A stretch of DNA of 24,625 nucleotides from DATNBT01 sp964579765 (GTDB lineage: Bacteria; Acidobacteriota; Vicinamibacteria; Vicinamibacterales; CAVVIG01): the NCBI GenBank assembly GCA_964579765.1, contig CAZOIK010000013.1, positions 1 through 24,625 on the forward strand. Reading direction: 5' to 3'. Positions 15,585-22,350 of this stretch are shown in pieces; position 1 is the first letter of the stretch, and every line of letters begins with the position of its first letter. Both the position numbers and the translations under genes were made by a program. The notes under the pieces were generated by a model. The model did no database searches and was not told the DNA's origin. It saw only the letters and a program-made list of their open reading frames with translations.

Positions 15585-16988
15585 TTACGTACTCCGTCGC
15601 AGGGCGAGTTGCGCGGCATGGTACCCGCACATGCCGTGGACGCCGACACCCGGCGGCGTTGACGCGGAGCAAAGGTACATTCCCTCGAGCGGCGTCGTGT
15701 AGGTGCGCCACGTGGGCCGAGTAAAGAACTGCCGAAGATCGACGACGCCCGCACCGATGTCGCCGCCGATCAGGTTCGCGTTGCCGGCTTCGATCGCCGA
15801 CGGCGTCGTGACTGCACGCGTGAGCACGCGCTCGCGGAACCCCGGCGCGAAGCGTTCGATCTGGCGCTCGATGCGATCGAGCATGTCCACGGTGGAGCCC
15901 GACGGCACGTGGCAGTAGCCCCACGCGATGTGTTTGCCGGCCGGCGCGCGCGACGGATCGACGATCGTCGGCTGGCTCATCAGGACGAACGGCCGATCGG
16001 CGATCCCGCCCTCCCACGCCGTCCGCTCGGACGCGGCGATCTCCGCTTCGGTCCCGCCGACGTGGACGGTGCCCGCGCGGCGGCAATCCGCGGCGGTCCA
16101 CGGAATCGGCGCGTCGAGCGCCCAGTCCACCTTGAACACGCCCATGCCGTACCGATAGCGCTCGAGCGCGCGCCGATAGGACGGTGGAAACTTGTGTCCG
16201 GCGATCGCGAGCAGCGGCTTCGGCGAGAGATCGCACATGACGATCTTCGCCGGCGGCAGGCGGTCCACGTCCGTGATGCGGGCGCCGGTCACGACCTCGC
16301 CGCCGAGCGCCTGCAGGTGCCGAATGAGCGCACTGGTGATCTGCTGTGAGCCGCCGCGCGCGATCGGCCAGCCGCCGACGTGCGCGAGCGCGCCGAGCGT
16401 CAGCCCGATGCCTCCCGAGAGCGCGCGATCGAGCGGCAGCATGCCGTGCGCCGCGGATCCCGCAAGCAGCGCCTTCGCGGGTTTTTCGGTAAACGCCTCC
16501 GTCACGCTCTCGATCGACCGCAGCGCGCGCAGCCCGAATTTCGCGAGCGCGACCGGATGACGCGGCACCCTGAACGGGCCGAGCACCGCGCGCGACAAAC
16601 GCGGCCAGTCGGTGACGACGGCGCCGACGATCGTCCGGTACGCCTCGGCGTCGCGGCCGAGGCGGGCCGCCGTTGCCTCGAGCGATCGCACGGCGATCGC
16701 CGCGCTCCCGTCGTCGAGCGGGTGGCCGATCATCACGTCCGGCTCCAGCCACTCCAGACCGTACTTGGTGAGGGGAAGCGTCTGCCAGAACGGCGACGCG
16801 ATGCCGAACGGGTGAACGGCAGAGCAGACGTCGTGCGTGAAGCCCGGCAGCGTCAGTTCGGCCGCGCGTACGCCGCCGCCCGGCGTGGCGTTCGCCTCGA
16901 ACACCACGACCTTGAGCCCCGCCTGCGCGAGCACGATTGCCGCGCTCAGCCCATTCGGCCCGGAGCCGATGACGACGGCATCGGTCAT
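15585..16988 (-). CDS. Phytoene-dehydrogenase-like NAD(P)/FAD-dependent oxidoreductase
   Basis: Flavoprotein of 467 residues in the COG1233 group. The dinucleotide-binding fold is at the N-terminus: AVVIGSGPNGLSAAIVLAQAGLKVVVFEA (4-32) followed by the GGGVRAAELTLPGF motif. The middle has GGIGLTLGALAHVGGWPIARGGSQQITSALIRHLQALGGEVVTGARI, where the GG-x-QQ segment lies near the flavin in carotenoid desaturases. The C-terminus has the FAD contact PPGVGVHGMCGYHAAQLAL. There is no signal peptide or membrane anchor, so it is cytosolic or membrane-peripheral. No carotenoid synthase or other terpenoid gene is nearby, so the substrate is open; many members of this branch do not act on phytoene. It diverges from the lipase-maturation-factor gene. 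Confidence 0.85.
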   Translation of the reverse strand: MTDAVVIGSGPNGLSAAIVLAQAGLKVVVFEANATPGGGVRAAELTLPGFTHDVCSAVHPFGIASPFWQTLPLTKYGLEWLEPDVMIGHPLDDGSAAIAVRSLEATAARLGRDAEAYRTIVGAVVTDWPRLSRAVLGPFRVPRHPVALAKFGLRALRSIESVTEAFTEKPAKALLAGSAAHGMLPLDRALSGGIGLTLGALAHVGGWPIARGGSQQITSALIRHLQALGGEVVTGARITDVDRLPPAKIVMCDLSPKPLLAIAGHKFPPSYRRALERYRYGMGVFKVDWALDAPIPWTAADCRRAGTVHVGGTEAEIAASERTAWEGGIADRPFVLMSQPTIVDPSRAPAGKHIAWGYCHVPSGSTVDMLDRIERQIERFAPGFRERVLTRAVTTPSAIEAGNANLIGGDIGAGVVDLRQFFTRPTWRTYTTPLEGMYLCSASTPPGVGVHGMCGYHAAQLALRRST

Positions 16989-17021
16989 GCCTGCACTAGA
17001 ATTCCACAACTTGACGGCGTC

Positions 17022-17069
17022 CGTAGTGTCCGCCTTCAGGCGGACGTCCGGCTGAAGCCGGACACTACG
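17022..17069. repeat. 48-bp double-hairpin (cloverleaf-like) repeat
   Basis: An outer 11-bp perfect stem (CGTAGTGTCCG at 17022-17032 and CGGACACTACG at 17059-17069) encloses or alternates with two hairpins, TCCGCC-TTCA-GGCGGA (17029-17044) and TCCGGC-TGAA-GCCGGA (17047-17062). The CTGAAG core and CACTAC tail are shared with the hairpins at 5049 and 10639. It fills the 90-base gap between the divergent oxidoreductase and lipase-maturation-factor genes and abuts the ribosome site of the latter (GAGGA, 17069-17073). Confidence 0.85.
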
Positions 17070-17078
17070 AGGAATACG

Positions 17079-18485
17079 ATGGCCGAGTACTGGTATTCCC
17101 GGTGGCTGTTCGAGCGGGCGCTCGCCGCGATCTATCTGATTGCGTTCGTTGCGACCGTCATCCAGTTCGTCCCGCTGCTCGGCGAACACGGGCTCGAGCC
17201 GGTCGGCCGGTGGGTGGCCTCCGTGCCGTTCCGGCAGTCGCCGAGCCTCTTCTATCTGTATCCGAAGGACGCCGCGTTCCGCGCGTGCGCGTGGCTCGGC
17301 GTCGCGCTGTCGATCCTGATGCTCACGGCGGTCCCGCAGCGCATGGGCACGGTCGCGTCCTCGCTCGTCTGGGCGGTGCTGTGGGCGCTCTATCTCTCCT
17401 TCGTCAACATCGGCCAGACGTTCTACGGCTTCGGGTGGGAGACGCTGCTGTGCGAGGCCGGCCTCTTCGCCGTCTTCCTCGGCGGCAGTGCGACGACGCC
17501 GAACCTCTGGCTCAACTGGATCTACCGCTGGCTGCTCTTCCGGCTGATGTTCGGCGCCGGGCTGATCAAGCTGCGCGGCGACTCGTGCTGGCGCGGTCTG
17601 ACGTGTCTCGACTACTACTTCGAGACGCAGCCGATGCCCAACCCGCTGAGTTGGTACTTTCACTGGCTGCCGCACAGCGTCCACGCCGCCGGCGTCGTCG
17701 TCAACCATATCGTCGAAGTCGGCGTGCCGTTCCTGTATTTCACGCCGCAGCCGATTGCGTCGATCGCGGCCGTTGTCACCATCCTGTTTCAGGGCGTGCT
17801 GATTGTGTCGGGCAATCTGTCGTGGCTGAACTGGCTCACCGTCGTGCTCTGCATCCCGCTGATTGCCGGGCGGTGGCTGGCGTGGCTGCCGATCCATCCG
17901 CCGGCGGATCTCTCGCCGTCGCCGGCGTATCACATCACGATGTACGTCGTCGCCGCGGCCGTCGTCCTGTTGAGCATCGCGCCGGTGACAAACCTGCTCT
18001 CGTCGCGGCAGTTGATGAACGCGAGCTTCGAGCCGCTGCATCTGGTCAACACGTACGGCGCGTTCGGCAGCATCACGCGCGAACGCTATGAGATCGTGCT
18101 CGAAGGCACGGCCGACGACGCGCTCACGGCGGCCACGACCTGGCGCGAATACGAGTTCATCGGCAAGCCGGGCGATCCGGCTCGTCGTCCGCCGCAGGTC
18201 GCGCCGTATCACCTGCGGCTCGACTGGCTGATGTGGTTCGAGTCGATGGCGCCAGGGCCGCAAAGCGACTGGTTCTTCAACCTGCTCGCCGGCATTCTGC
18301 GCGGCGATCGCCAGACGCTCGGGTTGCTGCGGACCAATCCCTTCGCGGCCGTGCCGCCACACTTCGTCCGTGCGCAGTACTACCTGTACAAGTTCACCAC
18401 GCCCGAGGAACACCGGCAGACCGGCCTGTGGTGGAACCGCCGCCTCGTCGGCACGTTCTACGGCCCGGTGGCGCTTCGACAATAG
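17079..18485 (+). CDS. Lipase maturation factor (LMF1/LMF2) family membrane protein
   Basis: Membrane protein of 468 residues. The N-terminal two thirds hold about eight hydrophobic helices with family motifs YWYSRWLFERALAAIYLIAF (4-23), NIGQTFYGFGWETLLCEAGLFAVFL (about 110-134), the segment LFRLMFGAGLIKLRGDSCWRGLTCLDYYFETQPMPNPLSWYFH (about 151-193) and HIVEVGVPFLYF. The C-terminal soluble part has VNTYGAFGSITRERYEIVLEGT and RLDWLMWFESM, then LGLLRTNPF. Animal LMF1 helps lipases fold in the endoplasmic reticulum; the bacterial homologues have no assigned substrate. Some are thought to sit in the inner membrane with the soluble part outside. The start is ATG 17079, with GAGGA 5 bases upstream; no conserved sequence lies before it. 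Confidence 0.9.
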   Translation: MAEYWYSRWLFERALAAIYLIAFVATVIQFVPLLGEHGLEPVGRWVASVPFRQSPSLFYLYPKDAAFRACAWLGVALSILMLTAVPQRMGTVASSLVWAVLWALYLSFVNIGQTFYGFGWETLLCEAGLFAVFLGGSATTPNLWLNWIYRWLLFRLMFGAGLIKLRGDSCWRGLTCLDYYFETQPMPNPLSWYFHWLPHSVHAAGVVVNHIVEVGVPFLYFTPQPIASIAAVVTILFQGVLIVSGNLSWLNWLTVVLCIPLIAGRWLAWLPIHPPADLSPSPAYHITMYVVAAAVVLLSIAPVTNLLSSRQLMNASFEPLHLVNTYGAFGSITRERYEIVLEGTADDALTAATTWREYEFIGKPGDPARRPPQVAPYHLRLDWLMWFESMAPGPQSDWFFNLLAGILRGDRQTLGLLRTNPFAAVPPHFVRAQYYLYKFTTPEEHRQTGLWWNRRLVGTFYGPVALRQ

Positions 18486-18492
18486 AGTCCAA

Positions 18493-18553
18493 AGGTTCCA
18501 GAGGTTCCGCGCAGAACCTCTGGCGCCGTTGCAACCTTGGAACCCTGGAACCT
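18493..18553. terminator. Nested inverted repeats between convergent genes, possible two-way terminator
   Basis: An inner perfect 10-bp stem, CCAGAGGTTC (18498-18507), loop CGCGCA, GAACCTCTGG (18514-18523), is enclosed by a 9-bp pair, AGGTTCCAG (18493-18501) and CTGGAACCT (18545-18553). The two structures share bases and so are alternatives. It fills the 66-base gap between two convergent stop codons. There is no T-run after the stem on either strand, so it is not a canonical intrinsic terminator. GGTTCC/GGAACC words recur within it, which also suggests a dispersed repeat. Confidence 0.55.
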
Positions 18554-19676
18554 AGTTTTCGGTAGGCTTCTCGACGCGATCGACGACGAGGACGTCAACG
18601 GGCAGCTTCGTCGCGTCGAGTTTCAGGCCGAGCTGCTCCTGGATCGCCGTAAACAGCCCGGGCGGCGCGGTGGACGGGTCGGCGGGCGGAGGCACTTGTC
18701 CGCCGCGGCCGCCGAACTGCGTTTCGTCGGGCGTCCACGTCAGCTGGAAGTCGTAGCGGCCCTCGAGCCCGGTGCGATCGACGACGGGACGATCGAGCAC
18801 CACGGCCTGCATCACGCCGGTGAAGTCGGCCATCGTCGCGTTGTGGACGGGGAAGTTGCCGAGGCCGCGGAAGAAGAGCGCGGGCAGTCCGTTCGGATCG
18901 GTCTCGTTCTTGGTGAGCTTGCTGCCGCTCTTCACCACCGTCAGCGCGTACACGGACAGCTCTTTCGTCTCGTGGTGAAACGCGAGGGCGAAGCGATCGG
19001 CGAGCAGCTTCGCCAGCGCCGCCTTCCACTGCTGGTTGTTCGGCATGCCCGTGCCCTCCGGTTGCGCGCTGATGTCGAAGCGCGCGTCGCCGAGCCAGGC
19101 GGGCGCGCCGACGATCTGGCTCGGATGAATGCCGAAGGCAAACGTCATCATGCCGACGACCGTCTGGTTCATGGTGGCGAACGTACGTCCGCGGACGGTG
19201 ATCGTCTGTCCCTGCGCGTCGGGCCGGCTCGGCTTGATCGTCGCGACCTCGAATGCCGGCTTCCAGTCGGCGGGCATCGCGGCGGGACGCGCGGCGGGCG
19301 CGGGAATGACCCATGCCGTTTCCGCGGTCGCGCGCGTCAGCGTCAGCTTCAGTGCGCCGGCGCCCTGAGTCCAGGTGCCGTCGATCGACTTGCCGTCGGC
19401 GCCGAGGCGTCCTTCGTACGTGCCGCCGATGCCCGGAACCGAAATCTTGATCGCGCCGCCCTGCAGCGTGATGGTGCCGGGTATGCCGCCGCTGCCCTGA
19501 TCGATCGCGTACATGAGCGCACCGAGCCCGCCGTTGTTCTCGATCTTGAAGACGACGCGCAGGTCGCGTCCCTGCACCGCGAGCGAGCCTTGCCAGGTGC
19601 CGACGATGTCCTGCGCGTGAAGACCGGCGACGCTGAGTCCGACGAGCACGCTCAACGACAGCAGCAGACGTTTCAT
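18552..19676 (-). CDS. TIGR03435 family exported protein with an extra N-terminal beta domain
   Basis: Exported protein of 374 residues. After a signal peptide (MKRLLLSLSVLVGLSVAGLHAQ) comes a beta-rich domain (about 23-115) of the DIVGTWQGSL...GTYEGRLGADGKSIDGTW type, then a Pro/Ala linker and a TIGR03435 domain (about 140-372). That domain starts with FEVATIKPSRPD and contains GAPAWLGDARFDISAQ, LLADRFALAFHHETKELSVYAL, MADFTGVM, VVDRTGLEGRYDFQLTW and KLPVDVLVVDRVEKPTEN. TIGR03435 proteins occur in many copies in acidobacterial genomes and have no known activity. ATG 19676 follows a good Shine-Dalgarno (AAGGAG, 7 bases upstream). TATCAT (19699-19704, minus strand) could be the -10 box. Confidence 0.9.
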   Translation of the reverse strand: MKRLLLSLSVLVGLSVAGLHAQDIVGTWQGSLAVQGRDLRVVFKIENNGGLGALMYAIDQGSGGIPGTITLQGGAIKISVPGIGGTYEGRLGADGKSIDGTWTQGAGALKLTLTRATAETAWVIPAPAARPAAMPADWKPAFEVATIKPSRPDAQGQTITVRGRTFATMNQTVVGMMTFAFGIHPSQIVGAPAWLGDARFDISAQPEGTGMPNNQQWKAALAKLLADRFALAFHHETKELSVYALTVVKSGSKLTKNETDPNGLPALFFRGLGNFPVHNATMADFTGVMQAVVLDRPVVDRTGLEGRYDFQLTWTPDETQFGGRGGQVPPPADPSTAPPGLFTAIQEQLGLKLDATKLPVDVLVVDRVEKPTEN

Positions 19677-19706
19677 AAGCGCTCCTTCAGTGACGCCGAT
19701 GATACG

Positions 19707-19721
19707 CCCGCCGTGGGCGGG
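19707..19721. promoter_or_regulatory. Palindrome between divergent -10-like elements, possible operator
   Basis: CCCGCC, GTG, GGCGGG is a perfect 6-bp inverted repeat in the 60-base gap between two divergent genes. It stands between TATCAT (19699-19704, minus) and TAGACT (19725-19730, plus). A protein bound here could affect both genes. GC palindromes also arise by chance in DNA of this composition. Confidence 0.3.
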
Positions 19722-19724
19722 TGG

Positions 19725-19730
19725 TAGACT
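19725..19730 (+). promoter_or_regulatory. Candidate -10 element (TAGACT) for a leaderless transcript
   Basis: TAGACT ends 6 bases before the ATG at 19737, with GCGGCC between and no Shine-Dalgarno. The spacing would put the transcript start on the ATG itself. The same hexamer has nearly the same position in front of ppk2. Confidence 0.4.
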
Positions 19731-19736
19731 GCGGCC

Positions 19737-20753
19737 ATGCGCAATTCACTGCTTTTTTCCACTGCCGCCGCCGCTGTCCTGGCGATCGCGCCGCTGGCCG
19801 CCCAGGCTCCCGCGCCGGCACCGAAGGCGCCGGCCAAGTCGTACACCGTGCCGAAGACACCGTGGGGCGATCCCAGTCTGGCGGGCGTTTACACGAACAA
19901 CGACGAGAGCGGCATCCCGTTCGAGCGGCCCGCCGAATTCGACGGCAAGCATCTGTCCGACATCAGCTCGGGCGAGCTCCAGGAGCTGCGCGAGGAGCGC
20001 GCGGAGCAGGCGCTCGAGCGTGCGCCCGAGCTCGGCGGCGCGCCCGGCATCCACAACCCGGTACACTGGTTCGAGAACTTCAACGCGCAGAACAGCCGCG
20101 CGTGGCTCGTCAGCGATCCGCCCGACGGCCAGATTCCGCCGTTGACGGCCGAGGGCCGCGCGCGCGCGGCGGAGGCCGCGGCGCGACCCAACGTGTACAA
20201 CGGTCCGTCCGATTCTTATGAGGAGCGCGGCCTCTACGATCGCTGCATCACGCGTGGCCTCCCCGGCTCGATGATGCCGGCGATCTACGGCAACGCCTAC
20301 GAGATCGTCCAGGGGCCGGGGTACGTCGCGATCATGTACGAGATGATCCACGAGACGCGGCTCATCCCGCTCGACAACCGCCCGCACGTCAGCGACAAGA
20401 TCGAAACCTACATGGGCGACCCGCGCGGCCACTGGGACGGCAGCACGCTCGTCGTGGAAACGACCAACTTCAAGCCCGCCTCCGCGTATCGCAACGCGAG
20501 CCCGCACCTGAAGTTGATCGAGCGGTTCACGCCGAAGGCGGCGAATATTGTCGAGTGGTCGGTCACCGTGGACGACCCGCACACGTGGACGCGGCCGTGG
20601 ACGTTCGCGATGAACCTGACGAAAAAGGATCAGTCGCAGCGGCCCTTCGAGTACGCCTGCCACGAGGGCAACTACGGCCTGCGCGACATCCTCAGCGCCG
20701 CGCGCGCCGAAGAACGCAAAGCGGCGGAGAAGACGGGCGCCTCGGCGCCGTAG
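19737..20753 (+). CDS. Exported protein of unknown function with PWGDPSLAGVYT motif
   Basis: Protein of 338 residues with a signal peptide (about 1-22), an Ala/Pro/Lys spacer and the motif TPWGDPSLAGVYTNND (41-56). Similar PWGDPDLQGxWT openings are common in exported acidobacterial proteins of unknown role (from memory). Later features are ERGLYDRCITRGLPGSMMPAIYGNAYEIVQGPGYVAIMYEMIHETRLIPLD, a long conserved-looking core, then GDPRGHWDGSTLVVETTNFKP and EWSVTVDDPHTWTRPWTFAMNLTK. The GHWDG...LVVETTNF strand pattern suggests a lipocalin-like or beta-sandwich fold, but I cannot assign an activity. There are two cysteines in the mature part, in DRCITRG and YACHEGNYG, which may form a disulfide. 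It ends 7 bases before the stop of the convergent gene. Confidence 0.85.
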   Translation: MRNSLLFSTAAAAVLAIAPLAAQAPAPAPKAPAKSYTVPKTPWGDPSLAGVYTNNDESGIPFERPAEFDGKHLSDISSGELQELREERAEQALERAPELGGAPGIHNPVHWFENFNAQNSRAWLVSDPPDGQIPPLTAEGRARAAEAAARPNVYNGPSDSYEERGLYDRCITRGLPGSMMPAIYGNAYEIVQGPGYVAIMYEMIHETRLIPLDNRPHVSDKIETYMGDPRGHWDGSTLVVETTNFKPASAYRNASPHLKLIERFTPKAANIVEWSVTVDDPHTWTRPWTFAMNLTKKDQSQRPFEYACHEGNYGLRDILSAARAEERKAAEKTGASAP

Positions 20754-20760
20754 GCGGACG

Positions 20761-21252
20761 CTACGACTTGTTGAAGACGGCCTTGCTCGTGGTGGTCCCC
20801 TTGGGCGAGGTCGTCGTGTTCTGCTCGGTCAGCACGGTCCCTGCGAGCGAATAGACGTTCTTCCCCGTCGAATTCACGTACCCTTCGGTCGGCCCCGCGT
20901 AGAACTCCTTCTTCCACGAGATCACCAACCTGTCGCCGTCCCACGCGACGGTGCTGCGCGTCTCGCCCTGCTGAAACGCGAACGTCTCCGTCCCGTCGAA
21001 GTGGTACGTGATCGTCTGCGTGCCGCGCGTGAACGCGATGTCGGTCGGCGTCTGCACGATGCGGAGTTCGTTCGGCGGCAGGCCGGCGCCGCCGCGTCCG
21101 CCGCGTCCTCCGGTGGTACGAGGCGCGGGCGGCAGCGGGTCGCTCTTCGCCGCGTCGAGCGTCCACGTGCCCGACAGGTCAGGATGAGTCTGCGCGACCG
21201 CGGCCGGCGCGGCCACGGCAAAGGCGAGCAGGACGATGGAAAAGATTTTCAT
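20761..21252 (-). CDS. Small exported GTWTLD-type protein of unknown function
   Basis: Protein of 163 residues: signal peptide (MKIFSIVLLAFAVAAPAAVAQ), then HPDLSGTWTLDAAKSDPLPPAP, a Gly/Arg-rich loop (GGRGGRGGAG), and a run of beta-strands (LRIVQTPTDIAFTRG, ITYHFDGTETFAF, TVAWDGDRLVISWKKEF, VYSLAGTVLTEQNTTT). This resembles the small secreted lipocalin-like proteins that are abundant in Acidobacteriota. No ligand or reaction is known to me. The first beta segment is related in style to the N-terminal domain of the TIGR03435 protein at 18552-19676. The Shine-Dalgarno is GGAG about 8 bases before the ATG, and TAATAT upstream in the AT-rich gap could be its -10 box. Confidence 0.82.
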   Translation of the reverse strand: MKIFSIVLLAFAVAAPAAVAQTHPDLSGTWTLDAAKSDPLPPAPRTTGGRGGRGGAGLPPNELRIVQTPTDIAFTRGTQTITYHFDGTETFAFQQGETRSTVAWDGDRLVISWKKEFYAGPTEGYVNSTGKNVYSLAGTVLTEQNTTTSPKGTTTSKAVFNKS

Positions 21253-21309
21253 GGCGGTGCTCCGCCGAAAATATTACTGCACGGCTTGCGTTTTGCACAC
21301 GCGCCGCAC

Positions 21310-22341
21310 GTGGATCCTCGCGCCCGTTTTCAGGCTCTGCAGGCGCACCTGAGCGCCGCGCGGTTTGCCGCGAAGATGGGCGACCGCGAGCGCGCGCGAG
21401 ACGAAGTTGCGCAGGCCCTCGCCATCGATCCCGATTTTCTCGGTGCGCGGCTGCTGCGCGATCAGCTCGACGCGCCGGCGGTCGAGGTGCCGGCCACCCC
21501 GGCGGTTCGCGCCACGCCGCCGTCCGCGCCGCCGCCGCCGACGATTCTGCCGCCGCCGACGATTTCGAAGGACGTGCTCGCGCAGTTCGAAGAGCGCATT
21601 CGCGAACGCGTGCGCCAGCGCGAAGCCGCGGCGCAGCACGCCGTGCGCCGGCGCGGCCGCCACGGCGCGCGGATCGCTGCCGCCGCCGCGGTTCTCGCGG
21701 CGCTGGCGCGCGTGAGCGTGCGAGAGCCGGCCGTGCTCCTCTCGCGTCAGATGGCGACGGCCGCGCCGCTCGTCGAAAGCGTCACGCCGCCGTCGCTCGA
21801 CCTCGCTGACGAGGTGCCCGATGCGCCGGCGCCGACGGCCGCGCCGGGGCCTCCGGTCGTGCTGTCGGGGGCCGTGGCACGCTCGGCGCCGACCATCCTG
21901 TCGTCGTCTCCGGTGGCGGCGCCTGTCCCGATTGTCCCGCCGCAACTCGTGCAGCCCGTCGCGCTTGCGGCAGTCACCGTGCCCCCGCCGGTTACCGCAG
22001 GGCCGGCGATCGACGACCGTGCGCTCGTCGAGCAGACGCTCGCGCACTATCGTCGGGCCTACAACCGGCTCGACGCGCGGGCGGCGCAGGCGGTTTATCC
22101 GGCCGTGAACCAGCCGGCGCTCGCGCGCGCATTCGACAGCCTGCAGTCGCAGTCGCTCGTCTTCGACGCGTGCGACGTGGACGTGCGCGGAGGCGTGGCC
22201 GCGGTCACCTGCCGCGGCTCGTCGAGCTACGTGCCGAAAGTCGGCAGCCGCGAGCCGCGCGTCGAGCCGCGCGTCTGGAGCTTCACGCTGCGCAAGGACG
22301 CCGGCGACTGGAAGATCGAGAACGCCCGCGCCGTGCGATGA
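21310..22341 (+). CDS. Membrane protein with TPR-like N-terminus, Pro-rich linker and NTF2-like C-terminal domain
   Basis: Protein of about 343 residues in four parts. Residues 3-54 form a TPR-like helical pair (ARFQALQAHLSAARFAAKMGDRERARDEVAQALAIDPDF). Residues 58-86 are Pro-rich. Residues 88-120 form a basic, charged helix (KDVLAQFEERIRERVRQREAAAQHAVRRRGRHG) leading into a short hydrophobic segment (121-135) that may cross the membrane. A long Pro/Val/Ala linker (about 150-233) precedes an NTF2/SnoaL-like domain (235-343; DDRALVEQTLAHYRRAYNRLDARAAQAVYPAVN ... WSFTLRKDAGDWKIENARAV). Similar C-terminal domains end some acidobacterial Ser/Thr kinases, but no kinase is present here. The start is uncertain: GTG 21310 keeps the helical pair whole but lacks a clear Shine-Dalgarno; the next ATG (residue 23) would cut it. 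Confidence 0.72.
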   Translation: MDPRARFQALQAHLSAARFAAKMGDRERARDEVAQALAIDPDFLGARLLRDQLDAPAVEVPATPAVRATPPSAPPPPTILPPPTISKDVLAQFEERIRERVRQREAAAQHAVRRRGRHGARIAAAAAVLAALARVSVREPAVLLSRQMATAAPLVESVTPPSLDLADEVPDAPAPTAAPGPPVVLSGAVARSAPTILSSSPVAAPVPIVPPQLVQPVALAAVTVPPPVTAGPAIDDRALVEQTLAHYRRAYNRLDARAAQAVYPAVNQPALARAFDSLQSQSLVFDACDVDVRGGVAAVTCRGSSSYVPKVGSREPRVEPRVWSFTLRKDAGDWKIENARAVR

Positions 22342-22350
22342 CCGTCGCGC

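Noticed and set aside
15585..16988. Carotenoid synthesis cluster
   Set aside because: Only one phytoene-dehydrogenase-like gene is present; no phytoene synthase, cyclase or prenyl transferase gene is seen nearby.
17022..17069. Peptide text such as RLQADVRLKPDTT read through the double hairpin, as if part of an upstream protein
   Set aside because: It is the translation of the repeat itself within a spurious open frame; it is not protein-coding evidence.
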